Assembly (NCBI GenBank): GCA_036389485.1
Contig: DASVPR010000003.1
Coordinates: 12,059-76,058 of the forward strand
Direction of reading: 5' to 3'
Length of the DNA: 64,000 bases
From: CADCVT01 sp036389485
Lineage (GTDB): Bacteria; Actinomycetota; Thermoleophilia; Solirubrobacterales; Solirubrobacteraceae
A program made the translations under genes and the position numbers. The notes under the pieces were generated by a model. It made no database searches, was not told the DNA's origin, and worked only from the letters and a program-made list of their open reading frames with translations. Position 1 is the stretch's first letter, and every line of letters begins with the position of its first letter. Shown piece after piece: positions 1 through 7,687 of this stretch.

Positions 1-1
1 C

Positions 2-430
2 GGGCACTTCCTGCGGCGCACGCACCTCGATGAGCTGCCCCAGGTCGTCAACGTGCTGCGCGGCGAGATGAGCGTCGTCGGCCCGCGGCCGGAGCAGCCG
101 GGCTTCGTCGACCGCCTCGAGCGCGTCGTCCCCTTCTACCAGCGGCGCCACCTGATGAAGCCGGGCCTCACCGGCTGGGCCCAGGTCCGCTGCGGCTACG
201 CCGGCTCCGACATCGGCTCGGCCTGGAAGGTCTGCCACGACCTCTACTACCTCAAGCACCGCTCGATCGCGCTGAACCTCGTGATTCTCGGCGAGACGCT
301 GCGCACGCTGGTCGCCGACCCGCAGTACTCGGCGCAGCCCGCCTCGGTCGACTTCATCCTCGCGCCGACCCGCACCCCCCTGGACGGGCTCGACACCCCG
401 CAGGCCGCCGCGGCCGCGCAGGTGTCTTAA
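2..430 (+). CDS. Sugar-phosphate transferase, C-terminal part (priming glycosyltransferase)
   Basis: The gene runs in from the left edge; at least 142 residues are visible in the frame starting at base 2. The visible part is the conserved cytoplasmic catalytic tail of the bacterial sugar transferase family (WcaJ/ExoY/PssY type): LDELPQVVNVLRGEMSVVGPRP, followed by the KPGLTGWAQV block. These enzymes load the first sugar-1-phosphate onto undecaprenyl phosphate at the membrane and so start a polysaccharide repeat unit. The following polymerase, flippase and glycosyltransferase genes fit that role. The Ala-rich C-terminal tail is unremarkable. The N-terminal membrane part and the start are outside the window, so the substrate sugar cannot be judged. 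Confidence 0.95.
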   Translation, partial: GHFLRRTHLDELPQVVNVLRGEMSVVGPRPEQPGFVDRLERVVPFYQRRHLMKPGLTGWAQVRCGYAGSDIGSAWKVCHDLYYLKHRSIALNLVILGETLRTLVADPQYSAQPASVDFILAPTRTPLDGLDTPQAAAAAQVS

Positions 431-433
431 CGA

Positions 434-463
434 CGAAGCCCGCGGCCGGGGCCGCGGGCTTCG
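434..463. terminator. Perfect 14-bp stem hairpin after the sugar transferase gene
   Basis: CGAAGCCCGCGGCC (434-447) and its exact reverse complement (450-463) flank a 2-base centre, 3 bases after the TAA stop. There is no T-run, which is usual for terminators in such GC-rich genomes. It lies between convergent genes and could serve both strands. Confidence 0.7.
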
Positions 464-495
464 CGAAGAGAGGTCTTCCTGTGCCCGGTGCGCCG

Positions 496-816
496 CTAGG
501 CGGTCGGGCTGCGGCGGGTGGAGCGGCGGAGGACCAGGCCGGTGCCCAGCAGGGCGATGCCCATCGCGGCGACGATGCCGAGGTCGAGGCCGGTGAAGGG
601 CAGGTTGCCCTCCTGCTGCTCCGGCGGGCTGGACGGAGGCGTCGGCTGCTGCTCCGTCGTCGAGGGCGGCGTCGGCTCCTCGCTCTGGATCTCGCCGATC
701 ACACCCAGGGACTCGTCGTACCCGCGGGAGCTCGGGGTGCCCTGGGCGAGGGCGGTCCCGCCCCCGAGGGCAAGGAGCAGGGTGGCGATCAGTGCAGTCA
801 GACCGGCATTACGCAT
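496..816 (-). CDS. Small LPxTG-type cell-surface protein
   Basis: A 106-residue exported protein. The start at 816 gives a clean signal peptide (MRNAGLTALIATLLLALGGG, cleavage near ALA-Q). An upstream in-frame ATG at 939 would put a long Arg-rich stretch before it and is less likely. A low-complexity region rich in Pro, Thr, Gln and Glu (about residues 45-70) precedes LPFTG at 72-76, a hydrophobic segment (79-97) and an RRSTRRS tail, the classic sortase-sorting layout. It is therefore probably linked to the cell wall, with the Pro-rich part as a spacer. There is no other domain, and no sortase gene is in the window. The leader contains GAGAGG about 9 bases before the ATG. Confidence 0.8.
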   Translation of the reverse strand: MRNAGLTALIATLLLALGGGTALAQGTPSSRGYDESLGVIGEIQSEEPTPPSTTEQQPTPPSSPPEQQEGNLPFTGLDLGIVAAMGIALLGTGLVLRRSTRRSPTA

Positions 817-960
817 GGTGGGCGACCTCTCAGAAAGACTTTGCGGCGAACTTCTGCCGATCCGTAGTACGGCAGCGGGCGTGGTGATAGTACCCCGTCC
901 CGACGGAGTCGCTGTACCCGGTGGACGAAGAACTGACACCGCATAGGCACCGGCGCTGCG

Positions 961-3051
961 CTAATCGAAATCGAACGGCTGCAAACGTACAGAAAGTTGC
1001 CCACCAAGGGCGCGCTCGTACTTCGCGGGGTCGATCGTTCGTCTACTGGCCACGGACTTCGCCGCCTCGGCTATCAAGGCTTGACGCGGGTTGAGTTCGG
1101 CGGCACGCGCGATGCTCCTCTCTGCATCGGCCCAGCGACGCTCCGTCGCGGCCTGCAGCCCGAGCTCGAAATGGGCGAACCAGTTCATCGGCTCGCGGTC
1201 GACCGCCTCCGCCAACTCTGAGCGCACCTCGGGCACGCGGCCGGTCGCGCGCAGGAGGACTGCCCGTGCGATGGGCGCGTCGGCGCTCAGCGGGTCGAGG
1301 TCGGCGGCGCGGCCCAGGCGTGAGATCGCCGCCTCCGGGTCGGTGCTCGCCGCCTTGTAGGCGGACCGCTCGAACCGCGCCGCCGCGCCCGCGAGCGCCA
1401 GCGACACGGCGCCGGCGACCACGAGGACGGCGAGCGCGCCGCGCGCCGCCAGCGACGAGACGATCCAGCCGGGGGCGGCCTCGCCGGGGAGGTCCGGCCG
1501 GTCGTCGACCCGCATCGCGATGGCGAGCAGGCTCAGCGCGAGGAGGGTCAGCGCCGGGTACTCCCACAGCCAGTCGACCTGGGCGTGCAGGAACCACATC
1601 CCGAAGCCGCCGAGCGCGCCCACGGCGAGGCCTCGCTCGGCCGGGCCGGGGCGCCTGCGCACGCGCGCGAAGCCCCACAGGGCGGCGGCGACGAACGCGA
1701 TGAGCAGGAGCACGCCCACGCCGCCGAGCGTCGCCAGCGTCCCGAAGCCGAGGCTGTGGGCGTACCGGGGCGCCTCGTCGGTGCGGCGGTGCTCGAGGTA
1801 GGGCACCGCGAAGCCCTCGCCGCCTACGCCGCCCACCGGCGCGTCGCGGAACTCGTTGAGCGAGACGCGGTAGTAGTCGTAGCGGCCGGAGCCGAGCGAG
1901 CCGAGGAGGCGGTCGTTCTTGGCCTCGACGACGTCGTAGCTCGTGTTCTTGAAGTCGTCCCACCGGTCCTGGATCCAGCCGCCCGACAGCGCGAGCGTCG
2001 CGAGCAGGCCCAGCGCGACCGCCCCGGCGAGGCCGAGGAACCCGCGCTCGGCGAGCCTCGCGCGGCGCGCGGATGGGCCGATCCGGCGCCGGACGGCGCC
2101 GTCGGCGAACGCGGCCGCCGCCCCGGCCAGCGCCGCCCCGACCGCGCTCAGCGCGATGAGGGCGCGGGCGTCGCCCAGCGCGTCGCCGAGCTCGCCGCGG
2201 CTCACCGCGTTGCGGACGTCGATCAGCTGGTCCCAGCCGAGCACGACGAGCACGATGGGGACCGCGACCGCGGCCAGCGCGCTCCAGTGCCGCGGGTGCA
2301 GCAGGACGAAGAGCGCGGCGGCGGCGACGAACGCGAAGATCGCGCCGCGGCTCTGGGAGAGCACGGCGGTGTCGAGCAGCAGCACGGCGATGCCGAGGAA
2401 CAGCCCGCGCAGCGGCCACGCCAGCTCGCGCCCGATCGCCAGGTGCACCGCGGGGAAGAACGCGATGAGCCAGAAGTCGGCGGTCGCGTTCGCGTAGCCG
2501 AACGGGTCGGAGATCCTGCCCTCGACGAAGATCGTGCTCGGGTCGTCGCGCACCGCGGTGTAGACGAGGAGCCCCACCGCGATCGCGCCGACGGCGACGG
2601 CGACCGTCGCCAGCGCGGCCCGGACCGCCCACGCCGGCCACGGCCGCAGGCCGACGAGCGTGAAGGCGATCCAGTACAGGAGCGTGCGGTTCGCGCCCTC
2701 CCACGCGTCGCCCGGCGTGTCCGCCCACACGATCGAGGCGAACGACCACAGCGTGAACGCGCCGAGCAGCAGGACCGCGACCTCGAACGGCCGCGACCGC
2801 TCCGCGCGCGACGGCGGCGCGACGACGAGCACGAGGACGAAGAGCGCCAGCACGAAGAGCGCCAGCGGGTACCAGACGGTCTTCGTGTAGCCGCCGTCGA
2901 ACACGGCGAGGACCATCGCGGTGAGCAGCACGAGCGCGCCGGGCACGAGCAGGGCCGCGCGGCGGCGCACCGAGAGCCCCGGCTCGCTCGCAGCGGGGCC
3001 CGTCGGCTTCGGGCGTGGTGCGGTGACCGGGCCTGACGCCACGGGCGGCAC
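961..3051 (-). CDS. Wzy/O-antigen ligase-type membrane protein with C-terminal TPR-like region
   Basis: A 696-residue polytopic membrane protein (about 12 hydrophobic segments between residues 30 and 550). It carries the Wzy_C signature, SQSRGAIFAF followed by the periplasmic loop RYAHSLGFGTLATLGGVGV. The last 130 residues are soluble and TPR-like (ISRLGRAADLDPLSADAPIA, then WADAERSIARAAELNP), as in some polymerase/ligase proteins. Expected role: joining lipid-linked glycan units or transferring a glycan on the outer face of the membrane. It starts with GTG at 3051, only 40 bp from the divergent acyltransferase gene. A second Wzy_C protein lies at 19585-20967; which is polymerase and which is ligase cannot be told from sequence. 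Confidence 0.85.
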   Translation of the reverse strand: MPPVASGPVTAPRPKPTGPAASEPGLSVRRRAALLVPGALVLLTAMVLAVFDGGYTKTVWYPLALFVLALFVLVLVVAPPSRAERSRPFEVAVLLLGAFTLWSFASIVWADTPGDAWEGANRTLLYWIAFTLVGLRPWPAWAVRAALATVAVAVGAIAVGLLVYTAVRDDPSTIFVEGRISDPFGYANATADFWLIAFFPAVHLAIGRELAWPLRGLFLGIAVLLLDTAVLSQSRGAIFAFVAAAALFVLLHPRHWSALAAVAVPIVLVVLGWDQLIDVRNAVSRGELGDALGDARALIALSAVGAALAGAAAAFADGAVRRRIGPSARRARLAERGFLGLAGAVALGLLATLALSGGWIQDRWDDFKNTSYDVVEAKNDRLLGSLGSGRYDYYRVSLNEFRDAPVGGVGGEGFAVPYLEHRRTDEAPRYAHSLGFGTLATLGGVGVLLLIAFVAAALWGFARVRRRPGPAERGLAVGALGGFGMWFLHAQVDWLWEYPALTLLALSLLAIAMRVDDRPDLPGEAAPGWIVSSLAARGALAVLVVAGAVSLALAGAAARFERSAYKAASTDPEAAISRLGRAADLDPLSADAPIARAVLLRATGRVPEVRSELAEAVDREPMNWFAHFELGLQAATERRWADAERSIARAAELNPRQALIAEAAKSVASRRTIDPAKYERALGGQLSVRLQPFDFD

Positions 3052-3091
3052 CTTACTTCGCCGACCCGACTGGTAAGAACGCGCAAGCTCG

Positions 3092-4174
3092 ATGGCCTTC
3101 TCCGATCCCTCGCCGCGCGAAGCAGCGCGAGCGGCGCCGCCGCTTCACGCCGATGTCGACCCCGACGAGTGGGACGCGCTCGCGGAGGCGGCGGCGAACC
3201 CGTTCGGCACCCACGCCTTCTGCGCGGCGTGGTGGAACGTGTACGGCGGCGGGCGGCAGCTCGCCGTCGCGCGCGTCGCCGGCGCGGACGGCCGGGCCGC
3301 CGCGATCCTCCCGCTCTACCGCGCCGACCGCGGCCCGGTGCGGCTGCTGCGGTTCCTTGGCCACGGCGCCGCCGACGAGGCCGGGCCGCTGTGTGCGCGC
3401 GCGCACCGGCCGCTCGCCGCCGAGGCCCTGCGCCGCCAGGCGGCCGAGCTCGGCGTGCGCGGCGTGCTGCTCGCCGAGCGGCTGGCGGGGGACTCCGGCG
3501 TCGCGGAGGCGCTCGGCGGCCGCGTCGTCCGCGCCGAGTCCAGTCCCGTCCTCGCGATCGGCGGGCAGTCGTGGGACGAGTGGCTCGCGACCAAGAGCTC
3601 GAACTTCCGCGGCCAGGTCCGGCGGATGGAGCGCAAGCTGGCCCGCGAGCACGAGCTGCGCTTCCGGCTCACCGAGGACGCGGCGCGGCTCCCCGAGGAT
3701 CTCGAGACGCTCTTCCGGCTGCACGACCTGCGCTGGGCCGCCGAGGGCGGAACCGCCGCGTTCACGGAGGACCGCCGCGCGTTCCACCGCGACTTCGCCG
3801 CCCGCGTGCTGGAGCGCGGCTGGCTGCGCCTCTGGATCGCCGACGTCGACGGCGAGCCCGCGGCGGCGTGGTACGGGCTGCGCCACGCCGGCCACGACTG
3901 GTACTACCAACTCGGCCGCGACCCGCGCTGGGACCGGTTCAAGATCGGGTTCGTCCTGCTCGTCCACACCATCCGCGACGCCTTCGAGGCCGGAGCGGAG
4001 AGCTACCGCTTCGGCCTCGGCGACGAGGAGTACAAGGGGCGCTTCGCGACGCACGACCCGGGCCTGTTGACCGTTGCCGCCGGGTCGCACGCCGCGAAGC
4101 TCGCCGGGGCGGTCATCCTCGCGGCCCGCAGGCTGCCGCCCGGGCCGCGCAGGCTGATCGCCCGGCGCGTCTAG
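3092..4174 (+). CDS. GNAT/BioF2-like (FemAB-type) acyltransferase
   Basis: A 360-residue soluble protein of the acetyltransferase class often found in exopolysaccharide loci (CelD/BioF2-like). The N-terminal lobe begins DPDEWDALAEAAANPFGTHAF. The C-terminal GNAT-like lobe includes SSNFRGQVRRMERKL, WYYQLGRDPRWDRFKIGFVL and FGLGDEEYKGRF, the usual conserved blocks. Probable role: transfer of an acyl or aminoacyl group to a glycan or peptidoglycan precursor in the cytoplasm. The donor and acceptor are unknown. Its TAG stop shares the palindrome CTAG with the stop of the convergent gene at 4171-5892. Confidence 0.8.
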   Translation: MAFSDPSPREAARAAPPLHADVDPDEWDALAEAAANPFGTHAFCAAWWNVYGGGRQLAVARVAGADGRAAAILPLYRADRGPVRLLRFLGHGAADEAGPLCARAHRPLAAEALRRQAAELGVRGVLLAERLAGDSGVAEALGGRVVRAESSPVLAIGGQSWDEWLATKSSNFRGQVRRMERKLAREHELRFRLTEDAARLPEDLETLFRLHDLRWAAEGGTAAFTEDRRAFHRDFAARVLERGWLRLWIADVDGEPAAAWYGLRHAGHDWYYQLGRDPRWDRFKIGFVLLVHTIRDAFEAGAESYRFGLGDEEYKGRFATHDPGLLTVAAGSHAAKLAGAVILAARRLPPGPRRLIARRV

Positions 4175-5892
4175 CAGGTCCCCTGGGCGACGCACGGGTC
4201 CACGACCCGCAGGTACCGCGCCCAGTCGACCCCCTCCCGGAGGTTGAACACGTACCGGCCGTTGTACTCCGGCACGTCGTTGGCCTTGGCGAACTTGACC
4301 AGCTCGTCCTCGGCGCCGAACGAGGTGTAGGTCGACCCCGACTCGAAGGAGATGCCCCAGTCGCCGCCGGTGTCGCCCATGTACATGCCGTACTCGGCCA
4401 TCGCGTGCAGGATCGTCTTCTTCCAGCGGGGGACCGGGAGCGCCTCGATCTGGTCGGGCGACATCGCGAGCTGGAACCGCGCGCCCATCGGCGGGGCGTC
4501 CGCGGTCGGCTCGCCGAGCACCGAGCAGGAGCGGCCGCCCTGCGCGGCGGGGTAGACGAACGTGCCGGAGTCGCAGCGCGCGTTCATGAAGAGCGCGTGG
4601 GCGATGCGGCCCGCCTGCATCTCCTGCGCGCGGATGATCCCGGCCATGTTGCCGAAGTGCGACGCCGTCGCCTCCGAGCCGAGGCCGTCGCCGTCGATCC
4701 GCGTCCGGCCGCCCCAGCGGAACTCGAGCGTGCCCCCGCCGGCCGGCTTGGAGCGGACCTTGTAGAGGTCGTACTCCCACCCGCTCGCCTGGTCGACGAC
4801 CGTCATGTGGCCGTCGCCGCCGGCCGCGGGCTGCGCGGCGTCCGGGATGCGGATCTGCATGCCCTCGATCTCGCAGTCGCCCCAGTCCTCGTAGCAGTGC
4901 AGCGTGAAGACCGGGTCGCTCGGCGTGGAGTAGTACGTCGGGTGCGACCAGTCGTCCTCGGTGCCGGACTCGCCCGCCTGCAGGTGGCCGAGCGGGCCGA
5001 AGCCGAGCGTGCGGCGCACGATGGCGTCGGAGTTGGGATGCGACGGCGCGCCCGAGGGGATCGCGCGGTTGAACGGGCTCGAGTCGGAGTAGGGGCGCCA
5101 GCAGCCGCCCGGCCAGTTGCCGACCTGGAAGGTGCCGAAGGCGCAGCTGCCGGTGTCGGTGCTCCCGGGGGCCGGGGAGGTGGAGGTCGTCGGCTTGGTC
5201 GTCGTCGTGGTCGTGGTCGTCGTGGCGGTGGTCGTGCTCGTCGTCGTACCCGAGGTCGTCGTCGAGCCGTCGGAGGTGGCCTTGACCAGCTTCAGCTTGA
5301 TGGGGCCGCGGCGGAGCCGCAGCGTGCGGCCGCTGCGCTTGCGCAGCGTCATGCGCGGGATCTCGCGGTAGAGGACGACGAGGTGCGCGCCGGCGGCGTC
5401 CTCGGCGGGCTCGCGCAGCGCGACGCGCAGCTCGCCGTCGCCGCGGGCGGCGCGGGTCGCGCCCTGCGTCCCGAGGCGGTAGCCGCGGCCGTCCACCTTG
5501 AGGACGACGCTGCGGATGTCGGCGGCGCTCAGCGCGCGGAGGTCGAACGCGAGCGACGCGGACTCCTGGTAGGCGACGACGAGCCGGGAGCGCGCGGCGC
5601 TCGCGCGGGCGACCGGGCCGTTCAGCCGCAGGGTGAGGCGGCTGGAGCGGCTGGCCGTGCGCCGCACCGCGTCGAGCTGGAGGCGGTGGGTCCGGCTGCG
5701 CAGGCGCAGGGCCGCGGCCTGGATGTCGGCCGGGGCGAGCTGACCCATGTCGAACGTGACCGAGGTCGGCCCGACGGAGCTCGGGGCGATGGCCTGCGTG
5801 GCGGCGGCATGCGCGTCGGCGGATGCGGCCATGGGGCTGAGAGCGCAGGCGCACGCGAGCAGCGCGCGCCGTGCCTGGCGGCTGGTGAACAT
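4171..5892 (-). CDS. Secreted protein with uncharacterised C-terminal domain, riboswitch-controlled
   Basis: A 573-residue exported protein. It has a signal peptide (about 1-28) and two tandem beta-rich repeats of about 45 residues (about 45-90 and 115-160; both begin FD...L..ADI and end with alternating Arg/Leu). An almost pure Thr/Ser linker (206-240) leads to a C-terminal domain (about 250-573) that I do not recognise. Conserved blocks there are GGCWRPY, DSPFNR, DDWSHPTYYS, FTLHCYEDWG, WEYDLYKVRSKP, MAEYGMY and GDTGGDWGISFESG. The same domain, mostly identical by eye, ends the lipoprotein at 42272-44176. The position in an exopolysaccharide locus and behind a c-di-GMP riboswitch suggests a matrix-binding or matrix-processing role; this is inference. 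Confidence 0.85.
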   Translation of the reverse strand: MFTSRQARRALLACACALSPMAASADAHAAATQAIAPSSVGPTSVTFDMGQLAPADIQAAALRLRSRTHRLQLDAVRRTASRSSRLTLRLNGPVARASAARSRLVVAYQESASLAFDLRALSAADIRSVVLKVDGRGYRLGTQGATRAARGDGELRVALREPAEDAAGAHLVVLYREIPRMTLRKRSGRTLRLRRGPIKLKLVKATSDGSTTTSGTTTSTTTATTTTTTTTTKPTTSTSPAPGSTDTGSCAFGTFQVGNWPGGCWRPYSDSSPFNRAIPSGAPSHPNSDAIVRRTLGFGPLGHLQAGESGTEDDWSHPTYYSTPSDPVFTLHCYEDWGDCEIEGMQIRIPDAAQPAAGGDGHMTVVDQASGWEYDLYKVRSKPAGGGTLEFRWGGRTRIDGDGLGSEATASHFGNMAGIIRAQEMQAGRIAHALFMNARCDSGTFVYPAAQGGRSCSVLGEPTADAPPMGARFQLAMSPDQIEALPVPRWKKTILHAMAEYGMYMGDTGGDWGISFESGSTYTSFGAEDELVKFAKANDVPEYNGRYVFNLREGVDWARYLRVVDPCVAQGTC

Positions 5893-5922
5893 GAGTATCC
5901 GGGGTTTGTTGGACTCACCCGG

Positions 5923-6007
5923 CTCCTTCGGCGGCCCGGCTGACTCCGGAGTTGGAGTCCCGTGGCTTTGCGGACCCGCCTCACAGCGGGGGTGCCTTTG
6001 TCGGGAG
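5923..6007 (-). ncRNA. Cyclic-di-GMP-I (GEMM) riboswitch aptamer
   Basis: Reading the minus strand from 6007, CTCC and GGAG close P1. Then comes CAAAGGCA, and a P2 hairpin CCCGC/GCGGG capped by a GUGA (GNRA) tetraloop. The invariant CCGCAAAGCCACGGG follows, then P3 (GACTCC/GGAGTC), and finally AGCCGGGCCGCCG, which matches the conserved 3' element (AGCCGGGUUGCCG). Order, spacing and the tetraloop/receptor arrangement agree with the GEMM-I class. It ends about 30 bases before the ATG at 5892. The intervening segment contains GAGTCC (minus strand) that could pair with the GGACTC arm of P3, a possible expression platform. Whether it senses c-di-GMP or the cGAMP variant needs alignment of the specificity nucleotide. 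Confidence 0.88.
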
Positions 6008-6023
6008 AGTCACCTTGGCAACG

Positions 6024-6058
6024 GTCAGGGGCTTTTTCGGCTCACCCACCGGCTGACC
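6024..6058. other. Hairpin of unknown role upstream of the riboswitch
   Basis: GGTCAG (6024-6029) and CTGACC (6053-6058) can pair across a 23-base loop, and inside lies GCTTTTTC. It sits between the stop of the CpsB-type gene (6105) and the riboswitch. On the minus strand the 6030-6060 region contains GTCAGCCGG...GAGCCGAA, reminiscent of the 3' element of a GEMM aptamer, but the GCAAAGCC core is missing. It may be a terminator of the upstream operon, part of the promoter region, or a decayed second aptamer. Confidence 0.35.
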
Positions 6059-6104
6059 CGAACCTGGATTGAGGGCTCTGGACGTTTCGTCGAGAACGCC
6101 GTGC

Positions 6105-6857
6105 TCAGCGCGTCGCCGGGATCGGCGGCGTGCCGGGCCTTTCGCCCTGCAGGATCGCCGCCGGCGCGGCGGTCACCGACCAGCCGAGGACGTCCGCGAG
6201 GCCCGCGTGCGCGCGGCGCGCGTCGTGGACCTGGGAGGCCAGCCGCGGCGTCCGCCACTCGGCGGAGTGCGCGTCGGTGGCGAGCGCGTGGGCCCAGCCG
6301 CGCTCGAGCGCCCGGGCGGCGAGCGACCGGGCGCGGGAGCGGCGCGGCTCGCGCAGCGAGCGGGCCGTGAGCTGGACGAGCGAGCCCCGGGCGACGAGCT
6401 CGCCGAGGCGGTCGGGATCGGCCTGCAGGTCGGGGTTCAGCTCGGGGTGGGCGAGCACGACGACGAAGCCGCGGTCGGCGATCGCGTCGACCAGCTCCTC
6501 GAAGAGGGTCGGCAGTGCCGAGTGCGGCGTCTCCAGGAGCAGCATCGTCCCGTTGCCGCCGAGGGTGACCGCGCGCAGGTCCTCCTCGGGCAGCTCCAGC
6601 GCCGCGCCCAGCGAGACCTCGCCGCCGGGGAGGACGCGCAGCGGCAGCTCGTAGCGGTCGAGCGTCTGCTGCAGCTCCCACACCCGCTCGGGGATCTCCC
6701 GCGGGACGACCCGCGGATGGTCGTCGCGCACGTGGGGGGTGGCCACGAGCGTCGCGACGCCGTCGGCCACGGCTAGCTCGGCCATGGCGATGCTGCCGAC
6801 GAGGTCGTGCGGGCCGTCGTCGATGCCGCACAGGACGTGCGTGTGGAGGTCGATCAC
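6105..6857 (-). CDS. CpsB/YwqE-type PHP phosphatase
   Basis: A 250-residue PHP-fold metallo-phosphatase starting at GTG 6857, which overlaps the upstream stop as GTGA (translational coupling). The start gives VIDLHTHVLCGIDDGP, the metal-binding DxHxH plus DDGP motif of CpsB-type protein-tyrosine phosphatases; further metal ligands are in ATPHVRDDHPRV, VLAHPELN and ATDAHSAEWR. In Gram-positive capsule systems this enzyme dephosphorylates the BY-kinase that controls chain length; the probable partner here is the Wzz/BY-kinase protein at 18031-19578. It acts in the cytoplasm. It is the last gene of a two-gene minus-strand unit with the deacetylase. Confidence 0.92.
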   Translation of the reverse strand: MIDLHTHVLCGIDDGPHDLVGSIAMAELAVADGVATLVATPHVRDDHPRVVPREIPERVWELQQTLDRYELPLRVLPGGEVSLGAALELPEEDLRAVTLGGNGTMLLLETPHSALPTLFEELVDAIADRGFVVVLAHPELNPDLQADPDRLGELVARGSLVQLTARSLREPRRSRARSLAARALERGWAHALATDAHSAEWRTPRLASQVHDARRAHAGLADVLGWSVTAAPAAILQGERPGTPPIPATR

Positions 6858-7633
6858 CTGACGCCGGCGCCGCGCCCGCGCCACTGGGCCACGCTGCGCA
6901 CCGCGCTGCCGACCGGCGACGACTGCAGGCCGCGGGCGACGCGCGAGGCCTTCTGGCGGAAGCGCCGGTCGTCGCCGTGGTAGATGCCGATGCGCGGCCA
7001 CGCGAGCGCCGAGCGCACGAGGCGGCCGGCGGGCAGGCCCGCGCCGGTCCGGTAGCCGGCCTCGCGGGCGGCGGCGACGACGCGCGGGTCGACGTCGCCG
7101 TAGGGGTACGCGATCGACGCGCAGTGCCCGAGCTCGCGCTCGACGACCGCCTTCGACACGGTCAGCTCGGCGGCGAGCGTGTCGTCGTCGAGCGTCGTGA
7201 GGTGGGGGTGGCTGCGCGTGTGCCCGCCGATCTCCCAGCCCGCGCCCTGCAGCTCGCGGAGCTGGTCCCAGTCGAGCGGCAGCAGCTCGGGCTCGTGCTC
7301 GGTGCCGAGCCAGTGGTCGATGCCCGGCCATGACATCGGCCGGCCGCTGCCGACGTGGTCGGTGGGGACGAAGACGGTGGCGGGCCAGCCCAGCTCGTCG
7401 AGGATCGGGCGGGCGCGCGTCAGCACGTTCAGGTAGCCGTCGTCGAACGTGACCGCCACGCGGCGGCCGCGGGCGCGCCCGGCGACGGCCTCGGTGAAGG
7501 TGGTGCCGGCGTAGCCGCGGTCGGCGAGCGTCCGCAGCTGCGCGCGGAACCGGTCCGGCATGACGGACAGCGGCGCCGGCCAGGTCGGGCTGACGGCGTG
7601 GTAGCAGAGGACCAGGATGTCGTTCACGACCAC
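6854..7633 (-). CDS. Polysaccharide deacetylase (NodB/CE4 fold)
   Basis: A 259-residue NodB-homology protein. It has the TFDDGY motif (catalytic Asp plus metal-binding Asp), the HTRSHPHL metal-binding HxxxH motif and IAYPYGDVDP, all in canonical order. Family function is hydrolysis of N- or O-acetyl groups from surface glycans. No signal peptide is obvious at MVVNDILVLCYHAVSP, so it may act on cytoplasmic lipid-linked intermediates or be exported otherwise. It is translationally coupled (GTGA) to the downstream CpsB-type phosphatase. Confidence 0.9.
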   Translation of the reverse strand: MVVNDILVLCYHAVSPTWPAPLSVMPDRFRAQLRTLADRGYAGTTFTEAVAGRARGRRVAVTFDDGYLNVLTRARPILDELGWPATVFVPTDHVGSGRPMSWPGIDHWLGTEHEPELLPLDWDQLRELQGAGWEIGGHTRSHPHLTTLDDDTLAAELTVSKAVVERELGHCASIAYPYGDVDPRVVAAAREAGYRTGAGLPAGRLVRSALAWPRIGIYHGDDRRFRQKASRVARGLQSSPVGSAVRSVAQWRGRGAGVR

Positions 7634-7687
7634 GCCCTCTTCATCGGTGCGAAGGTACCGGGTCTTGAAGGGCTCTGGTGAGCTTTG

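Noticed and set aside
817..960. Possible second GEMM-like RNA before the LPxTG gene
   Set aside because: CCGCAAAG is present on the minus strand, but only about 30 bases remain before the ATG and the P3 and AGCCGGG elements are missing.
1585..3036. Plus-strand open frame of 483 codons opposite the Wzy-type gene
   Set aside because: Arg/Ala/Glu-rich low-complexity translation, while the minus strand gives a proper polytopic membrane protein with Wzy_C motifs.
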